Source: Chara braunii | Taxonomy: Eukaryota; Streptophyta; Charophyceae; Charales; Characeae | NCBI GenBank assembly: GCA_003427395.1 | Contig: BFEA01000412.1 | Coordinates: 264,006 to 288,992, forward strand | Direction: 5' to 3' | DNA length: 24,987 bases | Part shown: piece after piece, positions 10,601 to 19,640 of the stretch | Layout of the letters: each line of letters starts with the position of its first letter | Position numbering within the stretch: position 1 is the first letter of the stretch | The notes under the pieces: model-generated | What the model saw: the letters and a program-made list of their open reading frames with translations, nothing else | Told to the model about the DNA's origin: nothing | Database searches by the model: none | Made by a program: the position numbers and the translations under genes

Positions 10601-10619
10601 CAGGGGCTTTGCCCCCTGG
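10601..10619 (+). promoter_or_regulatory. LINE B 5' UTR hairpin
   Basis: CAGGGGC, TTT loop, GCCCCCTGG, located 37 bases from the element start. It is shared with three ORF-less elements in the window. LINE internal promoters and RNP-binding elements sit in this part of the 5' UTR, but which role applies here is unknown. Confidence 0.6.
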
Positions 10620-10705
10620 CTTTGATATGGAATCAGGAAATGGAGACAGAAATTGTGACGTATTTGTTTTGGAGATGAACGTGTGACGGACTTCCGAACT
10701 TGTTG

Positions 10706-11420
10706 NNNNNNNNNNNNNNNNNNNNNNNNNNNNNNNNNNNNNNNNNNNNNNNNNNNNNNNNNNNNNNNNNNNNNNNNNNNNNNNNNNNNNNNNNNNNNNN
10801 NNNNNNNNNNNNNNNNNNNNNNNNNNNNNNNNNNNNNNNNNNNNNNNNNNNNNNNNNNNNNNNNNNNNNNNNNNNNNNNNNNNNNNNNNNNNNNNNNNNN
10901 NNNNNNNNNNNNNNNNNNNNNNNNNNNNNNNNNNNNNNNNNNNNNNNNNNNNNNNNNNNNNNNNNNNNNNNNNNNNNNNNNNNNNNNNNNNNNNNNNNNN
11001 NNNNNNNNNNNNNNNNNNNNNNNNNNNNNNNNNNNNNNNNNNNNNNNNNNNNNNNNNNNNNNNNNNNNNNNNNNNNNNNNNNNNNNNNNNNNNNNNNNNN
11101 NNNNNNNNNNNNNNNNNNNNNNNNNNNNNNNNNNNNNNNNNNNNNNNNNNNNNNNNNNNNNNNNNNNNNNNNNNNNNNNNNNNNNNNNNNNNNNNNNNNN
11201 NNNNNNNNNNNNNNNNNNNNNNNNNNNNNNNNNNNNNNNNNNNNNNNNNNNNNNNNNNNNNNNNNNNNNNNNNNNNNNNNNNNNNNNNNNNNNNNNNNNN
11301 NNNNNNNNNNNNNNNNNNNNNNNNNNNNNNNNNNNNNNNNNNNNNNNNNNNNNNNNNNNNNNNNNNNNNNNNNNNNNNNNNNNNNNNNNNNNNNNNNNNN
11401 NNNNNNNNNNNNNNNNNNNN
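10706..11420. other. Assembly gap (715 N)
   Basis: A run of N inside the LINE B 5' UTR. Open frames spanning it are artefacts. The gap probably hides repeat sequence similar to other copies in the genome. Confidence 0.99.
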
Positions 11421-11779
11421 GGAAGGACACAGGATTGGGTGTTACGAGTGCTTGCAGGTCTTTCAATGGATTTCGATTCACGATTTGGAATTTGAGCTAT
11501 GCTGGATTAATTGTTGGGTAGGATGTAGGTTTGGTCATTGGACGTAAGTTTGGTTGGTTGAATACTGCTAGTTCCCTTTACGGACTCCAATTTGTGGAGA
11601 GATTTTTGGTTGTTTGTGTGAACGCAGGTTTTTGTGGGGATTTAATTTGTTCGACGTGTGTAGGATTTGGGATTGACCGCGGGACCTTTTTAGGTTTAGT
11701 GAATATCTTACGTGCACAAGACTGCAGGCATAGACTGTAAATTTTTCCGACCTGTATAAATAATAAAAATTGGTAAACC

Positions 11780-14017
11780 ATGGACCAACAAAAAAACGAA
11801 TTGTGTGAAATGGTGAGACATTGTTTCCTCTCAGGAGAAGAGGACTCAGAAATGGCAGCAAAGTACATCGTCACTTCGAGGGACAAGTCGAACGATGTGG
11901 TGGTGGACTTGGATCCTAGAGCAGCTGATATCACAGTGGATTACTTGAGACGACATGGTGTGCTGGTGGTCTTTCAAGGGCCACGTGCAGACGCTGCATT
12001 TGCTGCAAAAGAACACTGGCTACGAACTATGGAAAATGGATGGGACTCGGATATGGTGGGAGGACAGCATGGTAGAGTGAAACCTAAGGGAGCGAATATG
12101 ATATCATATCTGGCAGTCAATCATGTTTTGAGGGATTGGTTGGTGAATACATTGAAAAAAGAGGATAATGCGCCGGTGGATGAGAAACCATGCAAGGTGC
12201 TGTATCGACCATGGTCCACACAAGTGGAGCAGGAGCAAGCCAGACAAGATTTGCAAGCTCAACGCTTTTGGATAAGAGCAGTGAGAGTTCCATATTTGGT
12301 TATGCCTTTTCTTAAGGCCGCTGTGATACAGGAATTCGGAGAGGTCATAAAAGATTATCCGCCAGAGAGGAACAAGGTAGCTCCCAGATTGATGAACCGC
12401 AGGTATGACCTCCACCCTAGATCCAAGACAAGGGTTACCAAAAATCTTAAGGTGCGATCTCCTCAGGGGATGCATACTATTGAGATAGTTACACAAGAAA
12501 CACCGTGGTGCCGTGATTGCAGATGGTTTGGTCATGTCACTGGTGATAAGCAGTGCCCGAATAGACAGGGAAGGGTTGAAGCTCTGTTAGTCCCTACCAA
12601 GGGCTCGCCTGTTGCTAGACCTTCGTCAGCAATGGTTGGCGGAGTGGGACCGCCCTCAGCTCCGGCTGGGTCTGGGGGAGGTTCTTCATCAGCACCGGTT
12701 GGCGGCGCAGGACCACCCCCGGCCCCGGTTGGGTCTGGGGGAGGTCTTGCCCGGGTCCCGACTGGGGTTGAGAAGGATCCCACCACGACAGCAGTCGGAG
12801 GCCATCTGCCCGTCCCTGCCGGGACTGGAAGCGTTTCTCTCCCACTGGGAGGTGCCACACTGGCCACTGCGGGGGCTGGGAGTGTCCCTTCTCCGGTGGG
12901 AGCAGCGGTACCTACCTTTGTGGGAGTCGGGGATGGATCGCCTTCGGTACTGGGAGGAACGGGGGATGGGCTGCAACCTGATCATCCTACCCAGGAGAGG
13001 ATGGAAACTGAGAAAAGTGTCATGATTATGGGCGATGCTGCAGCAAGATTGATCGTCGCAGATGATGGTGGTAATGTTATGCTTACAGAAGAACACCCTG
13101 ATATGACACAACCGGGTACAGGAGCTCAGGGAGTGCAACAGGCCAACCCGGGTGAAGAGGAGATGATGCTCCAACAGAAAAGCTCCCTTCAAGTTCCTCG
13201 CCGCAAAATACTGGTTGGAGGACCGAAGAAAATGCCTTATAAACCGTATGACAAGCCGGGAAAAGGGGATCAGACAGATAACAACAAAGAGAGAGTGGAG
13301 TGGGCAGACATACTGGATGATGAAGATGAAACAGAACAACCTGGGCTCACAGAACACGTTTTGCAACAAGGTCAGACTCAAACAGATCAGCGACAGATAA
13401 AAAAAAATAAAGGTAAACTGATTGAAACAGTGGTTCAGTCCCAACATCAGGATGAAATACAGCAACAGCAACATCACACACGAGCAGCAGTTTTTCCAGG
13501 CTCAATACTCGATGCGATGGCGGGAGGGAAGCCCTGTGTAGTTGTTCCTCTTATCTTCTCAGCGACAGATGGCGAGCTCAATGTTATGGCGGCAATGTCC
13601 GACCAAGGTGATTTGGCGATTCCACATTTCGAACTTCATGAAGATCCTATGCCTGGATCTGTCTTTAGAGAAATCACAAAATGGCTGTCTCCGGCCTTTA
13701 AACTGAGGGCGTATCCGAAAATGGATTGGGTCAGACTCACCCCAACCAACGATGAAGGAAGGACTGATATTCTTTACTTTCCTATCATAGACGTGGTGAC
13801 TAATCCGGCGTTAAGAGTGCAAGCGCTACTAAAGGGCCTAAGATGGATACCGATTGCTCTTTTCAACAATCTGACAGGACAGATTGCACTTAGTACAAAA
13901 ATTTATGACTGTTGGAATGGGGGAATTTTGAAGCAGGTGGATGCGAACATCCCGTGGCACAAGAGTATTTTTTCTAATAATTTTCTTATGCTCAAGTGTA
14001 AGGACTGGACCGACTGA
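11780..14017 (+). CDS. LINE B ORF1 protein (RNA-binding, zinc-knuckle), 745 aa, intact
   Basis: ORF1 proteins of L1-type elements coat the element RNA and form the RNP needed for retrotransposition. Here ATG at 11780 sits in AACCATGG and the frame is open to TGA at 14015-14017. Residues about 20-220 carry a HGVLVVFQG / FWIRAVRVPYL pattern resembling the DUF4283/RRM-like N-terminal part of plant LINE ORF1. A zinc knuckle follows: C244-x2-C247-x4-H252-x6-C259, longer in the last spacing than the usual CX2CX4HX4C. Residues about 275-410 are Gly/Pro/Ser-rich with a 21-residue repeat (63-bp DNA period, 12634 and 12697). Residues 410-570 are acidic and Gln-rich, and 570-745 form a separate C-terminal domain I do not recognise. 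ORF2 starts five bases after the stop, in another frame. The family assignment is inference from layout and motifs. Confidence 0.85.
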   Translation: MDQQKNELCEMVRHCFLSGEEDSEMAAKYIVTSRDKSNDVVVDLDPRAADITVDYLRRHGVLVVFQGPRADAAFAAKEHWLRTMENGWDSDMVGGQHGRVKPKGANMISYLAVNHVLRDWLVNTLKKEDNAPVDEKPCKVLYRPWSTQVEQEQARQDLQAQRFWIRAVRVPYLVMPFLKAAVIQEFGEVIKDYPPERNKVAPRLMNRRYDLHPRSKTRVTKNLKVRSPQGMHTIEIVTQETPWCRDCRWFGHVTGDKQCPNRQGRVEALLVPTKGSPVARPSSAMVGGVGPPSAPAGSGGGSSSAPVGGAGPPPAPVGSGGGLARVPTGVEKDPTTTAVGGHLPVPAGTGSVSLPLGGATLATAGAGSVPSPVGAAVPTFVGVGDGSPSVLGGTGDGLQPDHPTQERMETEKSVMIMGDAAARLIVADDGGNVMLTEEHPDMTQPGTGAQGVQQANPGEEEMMLQQKSSLQVPRRKILVGGPKKMPYKPYDKPGKGDQTDNNKERVEWADILDDEDETEQPGLTEHVLQQGQTQTDQRQIKKNKGKLIETVVQSQHQDEIQQQQHHTRAAVFPGSILDAMAGGKPCVVVPLIFSATDGELNVMAAMSDQGDLAIPHFELHEDPMPGSVFREITKWLSPAFKLRAYPKMDWVRLTPTNDEGRTDILYFPIIDVVTNPALRVQALLKGLRWIPIALFNNLTGQIALSTKIYDCWNGGILKQVDANIPWHKSIFSNNFLMLKCKDWTD

Positions 14018-14022
14018 GACTA

Positions 14023-17000
14023 ATGGACAAATTACGAATTATTTCTTGGAATGTTCGTGGCCTCGGGTCTCATCGGGTAGCAGTTAAAAGATCCCTCATC
14101 AAGACATTGGCAAGGAACAAAGGGGCGCAGGTTGTCTTGCTGCAAGAAACGAAATTGGATGAAGACACTATTATGGAACAGATGGGATGGTGGTCGGGCC
14201 AACAGTTTTGGGCCCTGGCCCAAGGGACCAGAGGCGGAGTGGCAGTGTTGTTTGCCCGTGTGGCACAGACTGAGGTCACTGATTACAGGATGGACCACTT
14301 GGGTAGATGGATCTGGGTGAGATTTACAATGTGTCAACAGGAATGGACAATCTTTAATCAGTATGCCCCCACCTCTCCACAAGCTAGAATAGAGCTGTTT
14401 AGATCATTGCCATGGAAATTACCGGCGGTGGATAAACTTGTTTTGGGTGGTGATTGGAACACGGTGTTCATACCGGAGGTAGACTCTTTCAGACCGGGTC
14501 CGCTATCGGCCGATGCAGTTTACCTGTCTGAATTCTGCTCGGTCCAAGGATTTTCAGACGTTTTTGGACTCTTGCACCCCTTCGAAAAAGGTTATACCTT
14601 TTTCGCTGCTGGTGCAAGAGAACAGGCATATATTCCAAGAAGTAGAATAAATTTGTTTATGGTGTCGGACGCGTTGTTGCATAGACTTTCTAGATGTTTT
14701 GTGGTTTCTTGCGTAGGTTCTGATCACCTCCCCATTTTTTTGGAATTCTTCTTACATACCACAGTTAGGGCGGGAACTGGTCGTGTTGTCTTACCTGAAT
14801 GGGTACTTTTCACACGGGACTTTGGTTTGTTTTTGCGTGAATTTTGGCCACATTGGCGCTCAGCAAGATCCCTTTATTCTTCTCTTGCTGACTGGTATCA
14901 AGGAGGTTTGAGAACGATCTTGGCTAGAGGATTGGCTATGAAAAAGATGCTTGCAGCAAACACAAGAACGCAACTGGCTAGACTTAATGATGATTTAGCA
15001 AACTTGATGAAAAAAGCGGCGGATGCTCAGGGTGATGAATTGGAAATTATGGGGGCAATGGATTCAATCAGACAAAAATGGACGTTTCAGACACAGCCAG
15101 CCATACGCACGATGGTACACAGGAAGAAGATAGCCTGGTTGGTTAAAGGGGATAGAATGACAACATCCTTTTTTGATGGTCACCGCCCCCGCCATAACCC
15201 GCGGCTTATGCTAGCCATGAAGCACACTTTTCAAGATCAAGTGCCGGTCGCGACAGATACTGCGTCAATAATTCAAAATGTCTCATTATTTTATGAGAGC
15301 TTGTTGACGTCACATGCGCAGTGTTCAGAGGAAGAGTTGCTCCACCAATACACGGATGAAGTTTGGTCGATGGTGGAGCGCAAACTGACGGACGGACAGT
15401 CACAATATTTGGAGGCAGATATCACGATCACCGAAGTTATACAAACAGTCAGATCCTTAGCCGCTCACAAGATGCCAAAGGGGGATGGACTCCCCTCCGT
15501 TTTGTTTAAAAGATTCAGTCCTCATTTTTTGCCGGACTTGTTTCGCATCTGTAAGTCGACTTGGGCAGGGGCACCGATGCCGCCAGCTGCGCTGGAAGGA
15601 ATTATAACCTTTATACCCAAAAAAGGAGATTTGACCGACGTGCGTAACTACCGACCAATCACACTAATGCCAGTAATTTTCTTCTTTTTGTTTCTTTCCC
15701 CCTACTTTATTACCTTTAATTTTTTTTTGTACTTCATATCAAACTGAGGACGAAGCTATGACTTTGTTCATGGGATATCTACTCTTGTTTTTTTTTTGCT
15801 ATCCTATTCTTGTATCAATTACTTTATGCTTCAAATTTTAGCCCATATGCTCAATTTTTCAATTTTTGGTGCATCTGGCTTTCTTTTTGGGCCAAGTGCA
15901 CAGTTTCCGTCCTTGATCCATCCAACTCAGACGGGTTTTCTGCCCGACAGGCAGATCCTGCATAACGTGATGACAGTTCAACAAATCATACAATTGGTGG
16001 TTGACGGTGAAGAACAACTGGCTATAATTCTGTTGGACCTCCAAAAAGCGTACGATCGAGTGGGTTGGGAGTTCCTTATGGCGGCGATGACAGCATTCGG
16101 ATTTGGCCTTAACTTCAAACGAGCGTTCAAGACTTTATTTACAAATGATTCTTCCAGATTGTCAATTAATGGAACACTGTCATGTCCCATTCCTTTGTCT
16201 AGATCTGTTCGTCAGGGTTGCCCTGTGGCCCCCTATCTGTATAAACTGTATGTGGAGATTCTTCATGTTATGATTCGAGCAGACCCTCTTATACCAGGTT
16301 TTTTACTTCCTTCTGGACAAACTTTGAAATATGAGGCGTTTGCTGATGATTCTGTTGCAGTAACCCCGTTGTCCGATCACACTTTTCAAGCACAGAAACA
16401 GAGAGTAGACCTTTTTTGCCAGATCTCCCAGGTTGCAGTCAACTAGTCCAAGTCTTCAGTGTTAATCCCGCCTGGGGTCCCCGCCCCTCAGTGGGGGCTC
16501 TGGGTGGTGGTTCCTACACAACAAGAGCGGTTGCTGGGTCACAGAATCTCTTTTTCTCCGCAACTGATGACAAATTCTTCACAGGCTTTGTTGGCGGTAA
16601 AAGAGGCACTGCGACCATGGATTCGGCACAAAGGCGTTAGCTTGTTTGGTCGAGTGATAGTATTAAACAATTCAGTTTTTTCTACAATTTGGTATCATAG
16701 AGCCATTTTCCAGCTAGATGTTGCCTCCCTTCGAGTGATCCGTAATCTGTTGACTCATTACTTGTGGAAAGAAGAAATGAATGAACAAATTTTTTTGCCG
16801 AAAGTTGTATGGGAAGTGATCACTCAGACTAAAAGGAATGGTGGTTTGTCGTTATTGGACCCGGAGCGGCAAATAATTGCATTATTGACACGGTGGGTCC
16901 CATGGGCTGTGGCAGCGGGCCCTTTGGCAGCGTGGCGTCAGTTGGCAGAATTCGAGATCTATACCCATAGGAACTGGAATAATATCAGATATCTGTGACT

Positions 17001-18459
17001 TTCAATTTTCTTTCCTTCTTATCTTAGGAAAAGAATGGGGGAAGGGATCTGGGCAGGTGTGCTTAAAGCCTGGAACCGGGTGGTCCCCAGGCTGTTGCAG
17101 CCTCCACTGTTAATGGACCAATTGCTCACGCAGCCCTTGTTCGAAAACCCCAACATTCTCTCACAAAATGGCTCCACTTTTGCTTTCTTTGGGCCCGGGG
17201 CTTTCGGGGACGCGTGGATGTCGCGAGGCATGGGGACTGTTGCTGATATTTGGGATGTGAACAGAGCAGACTGGAAACCATTTACAGATCTCGCTGCAGC
17301 CCTTGTAGGCCTGTGGCATCAGAGGGAGCACTTGATTCAGCTGCAACAAGCAGTTCCTCAAGACTGGGTCGAAACGTTGGCCGGAGGACTGGCATTTCAG
17401 AAGGAAACATGGTACAAATGGGAACAAGACCATGAACCGACTGAGATTTGGAAAATGGAAGACTATTCTTCGGTGGCCAATATCTCGTTTTCTTGTTGGA
17501 ACACGCAGGGAGGAGGGATGTCAATTGGGGAAAAACTTACTTTAGCTCCGCAACAGCTGTCAGTTCCCCCTATTCAAGAACTGCTTCCGGTGTGTGTGTT
17601 GCAGTATGATGATGACTACAGACCGTATTGCCTATCTCAGCCGGCTTACTCACTGTCTGTGGACCCTACGGCTTGGGGATGGGAGAACCCTAAGAAGAGA
17701 CACCAAATTGTACCGGTGTATCAGTATTCCACCAAATTGGGTTATCAACTATCAACACCAGAAATGAACATCAACCGGCGAGTGACAAATAGATGGACAG
17801 CAACCAATTGGATTCAGGATTCATTGCTGAGAATTGCCCAAGCGATGCCTGCGTTTTGGAAACAATTAATGGATTTGGCAGTGGTTAAACATGCGAGCCT
17901 GTTGTGACTGCTGATGCATATGTCCCTTCCGGTGGCGGCATGGTGTTCTAGGAGGACATCTAAAACACTCCCTGGTTGTGAAATATGTTCCGGGACGAGG
18001 ATTGAAGATTTGGACCATTTCGTTCTCCTTTGCGACCTTTCCCGACCTTTCTGGGACTGGTGGAGGGGAGGAATGGTTCCTGTCCCGGAAGCCGAAACAT
18101 GGTGGACTGACCAGTTTGTCCTCATGGGATCTGTGGCCCGTAGGACGCGCCGGGGGAGTGTGATGAGTTATGCAGAAGAGACAATCAGAGGAGCTATCCT
18201 ATGGACCTTGTGGACATTGAAAAATTTGGCGGTGAGAAGGGGAGAACGATTAACAGCTCCTATGATTAGAGCGGAAGTAAAATACGGCATCAAGCAGGCG
18301 ATTCTTGCAGATTGGGAATATAAAGTTCAAAAGAAGGGATATTCTGCCAAATCACTGAGACTGTTTGCTACTCACTGGGGGGCCTTATCAGGCTTGTTCT
18401 CAATGGTCCAGGACGAAGGAGGACGATCACAACTGAGCTTTACTGCTTTTTTTATATGA
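14023..18459 (+). pseudogene. LINE B ORF2 pseudogene: APE endonuclease, reverse transcriptase, zf-RVT
   Basis: One frame runs from ATG 14023 to the stop at 18459 (1,479 codons) with no frameshift, interrupted by TGA 15745, TAG 16444, TGA 16996 and TGA 17905. The endonuclease covers residues 1-240: N10 in SWNVRG, E42 in QETK, Y114 in NQYAP, D144/N146 in GGDWNT, and D234/H235 in SDH. The SRID motif reads SRIN (N210, codon 14650). Reverse transcriptase: DLQKAYD (16036), RQGCPVAP (about 16210) and FADD (16339-16350). zf-RVT finger: C at 17977 and 17986, then H and C before 18040. The TAG at 16444 and the TGA at 17905 fall where LINE A has Trp (VNW, ASLQW). A T-rich insert separates ITLMP from the next RT block. 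As it stands it yields at most an endonuclease plus a partial RT. Confidence 0.88.
15673..15903 (+). other. T-rich intron-like insert inside LINE B reverse transcriptase
   Basis: Between ITLMP and FPSLIHPTQTGF the translation becomes a long run of Phe/Leu/Tyr and includes TGA at 15745. The DNA is T-rich, starts GTAATT at 15673 and has AG candidates at 15841 (TTTTAG) and 15903 (GCACAG). GT15673-AG15903 is 231 bases, exactly 77 codons, so removal keeps the frame. The 15841 acceptor would shift it. LINE A encodes about 16 residues here (VYKLLAKALANRM region). ILAHMLN at about 15835-15855 looks like a remnant of these, so part of the segment may be coding and the insert shorter. Not resolved. Confidence 0.55.
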
Positions 18460-18945
18460 GCCTCTTTCTTGAACCCGATCGATGGCTGTAAATAGATTGG
18501 TTGGTTCAGCTACTTCATGGCTTTTGTAAATATTGGAGATTTAACTGATAGTCAGGTGATAGCTTGTTGATAGTCAGTTAGTTTTAAGGTTGGTTTAAGT
18601 TTTTTTTTTTTTTTTTGGTTGTTTCTGAGTAATTACTGAGTTGGTCAATAGTTGGTTGATAGTTAGCTGATAGTTATTCGATGGTTGACTAATAGGCAGT
18701 AGATAGGCAGTACATAGGTGGTTAAAAAAGGAAGACGAGTATGAGTTGGGACGATCTACAAGGATCATACAGCGCCAAAAAATGTATGTTCTCTGTTGTT
18801 CTCTGCTGCGGTTGGGGTTAAGCCTGGCCGGAGAGCCCGGCTCATCCCCTCAGGCTGGAGCTAAATGATGTGAGGGACGTTGGGCCCGGTTCCCAGCTTA
18901 TAAACAGCAATGAAAGTTTTCCTTTAAAAAAAAAAAAAAAAAAAA
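18460..18945 (+). other. LINE B 3' UTR with TGATAGT repeats, tail core and poly(A)
   Basis: Degenerate TTGATAGTYAG-type repeats lie at about 18545-18583 and 18640-18705, and a T tract near 18600. The tail core GGGACGTTGGGCCCGGTT starts at 18874, preceded by GATGTGA, and poly(A) runs 18926-18947, merging into the AA of the target duplication. The core and the distance to the poly(A) match the ORF-less elements. Confidence 0.8.
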
Positions 18946-18962
18946 AAGAGTCTATGTGCGGG
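18946..18962 (+). repeat. LINE B target-site duplication, right copy
   Basis: AAGAGTCTATGTGCGGG, identical to 10548-10564. The flanking sequence beyond (ATAGACGAAACACG) is unrelated to the element. Confidence 0.9.
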
Positions 18963-19079
18963 ATAGACGAAACACGACGAGGGTTCGCCGTGAGGATGTT
19001 TGTAATGACTCGATCTATGAGTGCTGTTATTTGAATTTCATTTCATTGTGCGTAACAGAGTGAATTTACACTGGTGTAT

Positions 19080-19500
19080 CTTTCTTGCTTCCGCTCAGCA
19101 TTGATTGCCCCGTCGTCCAGGGGATTAACCGAGCAACTCGTGGAGAGAGGTGAAGATCCCTCTTCAGCCTAATGTTAGCTGCTTGAAGAATCTTTTGATC
19201 ATCAGCAACTCTTCTACCCATCACAGCATTAAAAAACAGATCCCCCTGTACCATTGCAGCTCAACCAGGGAGAGGGAACGGGGCCGAAAATGGTCCGGGA
19301 GCTCCGAGCGGGGTTGCAAGCGTATTGTGGGGGCAATCTTGGTCCACTCGTCGCAGGAAAAGATGGTGGTCCCCGGTGAGCTCACCCTGGTTCTCACCCT
19401 GCCCTCCTTTCCATATAGCCTGTGCAATCCATCCTCCTTGTTCGCTGGCATCTGTGCAAAAATCGACTTCTGAGTATCTGATTTTGTGTGGAAGCAATCC
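19080..19500 (-). mobile_element. LINE A-type 3' region fragment, minus strand
   Basis: The reverse complement aligns in blocks with 5085-5460 of LINE A. Both carry GAGTGGACCAAGATTG (5199 in LINE A; around 19335-19350 here), a GGTGAAGAGG-like word (AGGCTGAAGAGG here), and GCAATCAATGCTG (5447 in LINE A). One minus frame encodes EWTKI followed by a Pro-rich stretch and WY, as in LINE A. Another minus frame reads FCTDASEQGGW, vaguely like an RNase H start. Whether the block was ever coding or is 3' UTR is unclear. Boundaries are approximate. Confidence 0.55.
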
Positions 19501-19529
19501 AGTTTCTCTCGAACATTATTCCATTTTGT

Positions 19530-19531
<2 letters not shown>

Positions 19532-19561
<30 letters not shown>
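19532..19561. repeat. (GT)15 microsatellite
   Basis: Fifteen uninterrupted GT units next to the LINE A fragment. It produces His-Thr runs in minus-strand translations, which are not evidence of a protein. Confidence 0.98.
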
Positions 19562-19563
<2 letters not shown>

Positions 19564-19640
19564 GCCAAACCAGTCTCTTGCACCCCGCAGACTGTTGGTT
19601 CCCACCACCCATTGAGCCAGGGAGTCACTCCAACGAGCAT

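Larger units (their letters stand above)
10565..18945 (+). mobile_element. LINE B: L1-type retrotransposon with both ends defined
   Basis: Bounded by a perfect 17-bp target-site duplication. Order: 5' UTR (10565-11779, with a 715-base assembly gap), ORF1 (11780-14017), ORF2 (14023-18459, decayed), 3' UTR (18460-18925) and poly(A) (from 18926). Length is about 8.4 kb if the gap size is right. The 5' end starts CTTGGGCGTCGTGCATATC-like, shared with the minus-strand ORF-less element, which extends about 250 bp further 5'; LINE B may therefore be slightly 5'-shortened. Identical duplications point to fairly recent insertion, yet ORF2 is already broken. Confidence 0.92.

Noticed and set aside
10633-11521. 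Long open frames made mostly of unknown residues
   Set aside because: They span the 715-base N gap and are artefacts.
11755-11762. TATAAATA as a promoter for ORF1
   Set aside because: It lies about 18 bases before the ATG, too close for a normal transcript start, and LINE transcription should begin at the element's 5' end.
12532-12867. Antisense Pro/Gly-rich frames
   Set aside because: Shadows of the GC-rich repeat in ORF1.
14023-18459. Idea that TGA is read as Trp in this genome
   Set aside because: One Trp-site stop is TAG, Trp elsewhere is TGG, and ORF1 ends in TGA. Decay of a silent element explains it better.
19221-19640. His-Thr repeat protein on the minus strand
   Set aside because: The His-Thr run is the (GT)15 microsatellite. 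Only the EWTKI part is of interest and it belongs to the LINE A fragment.
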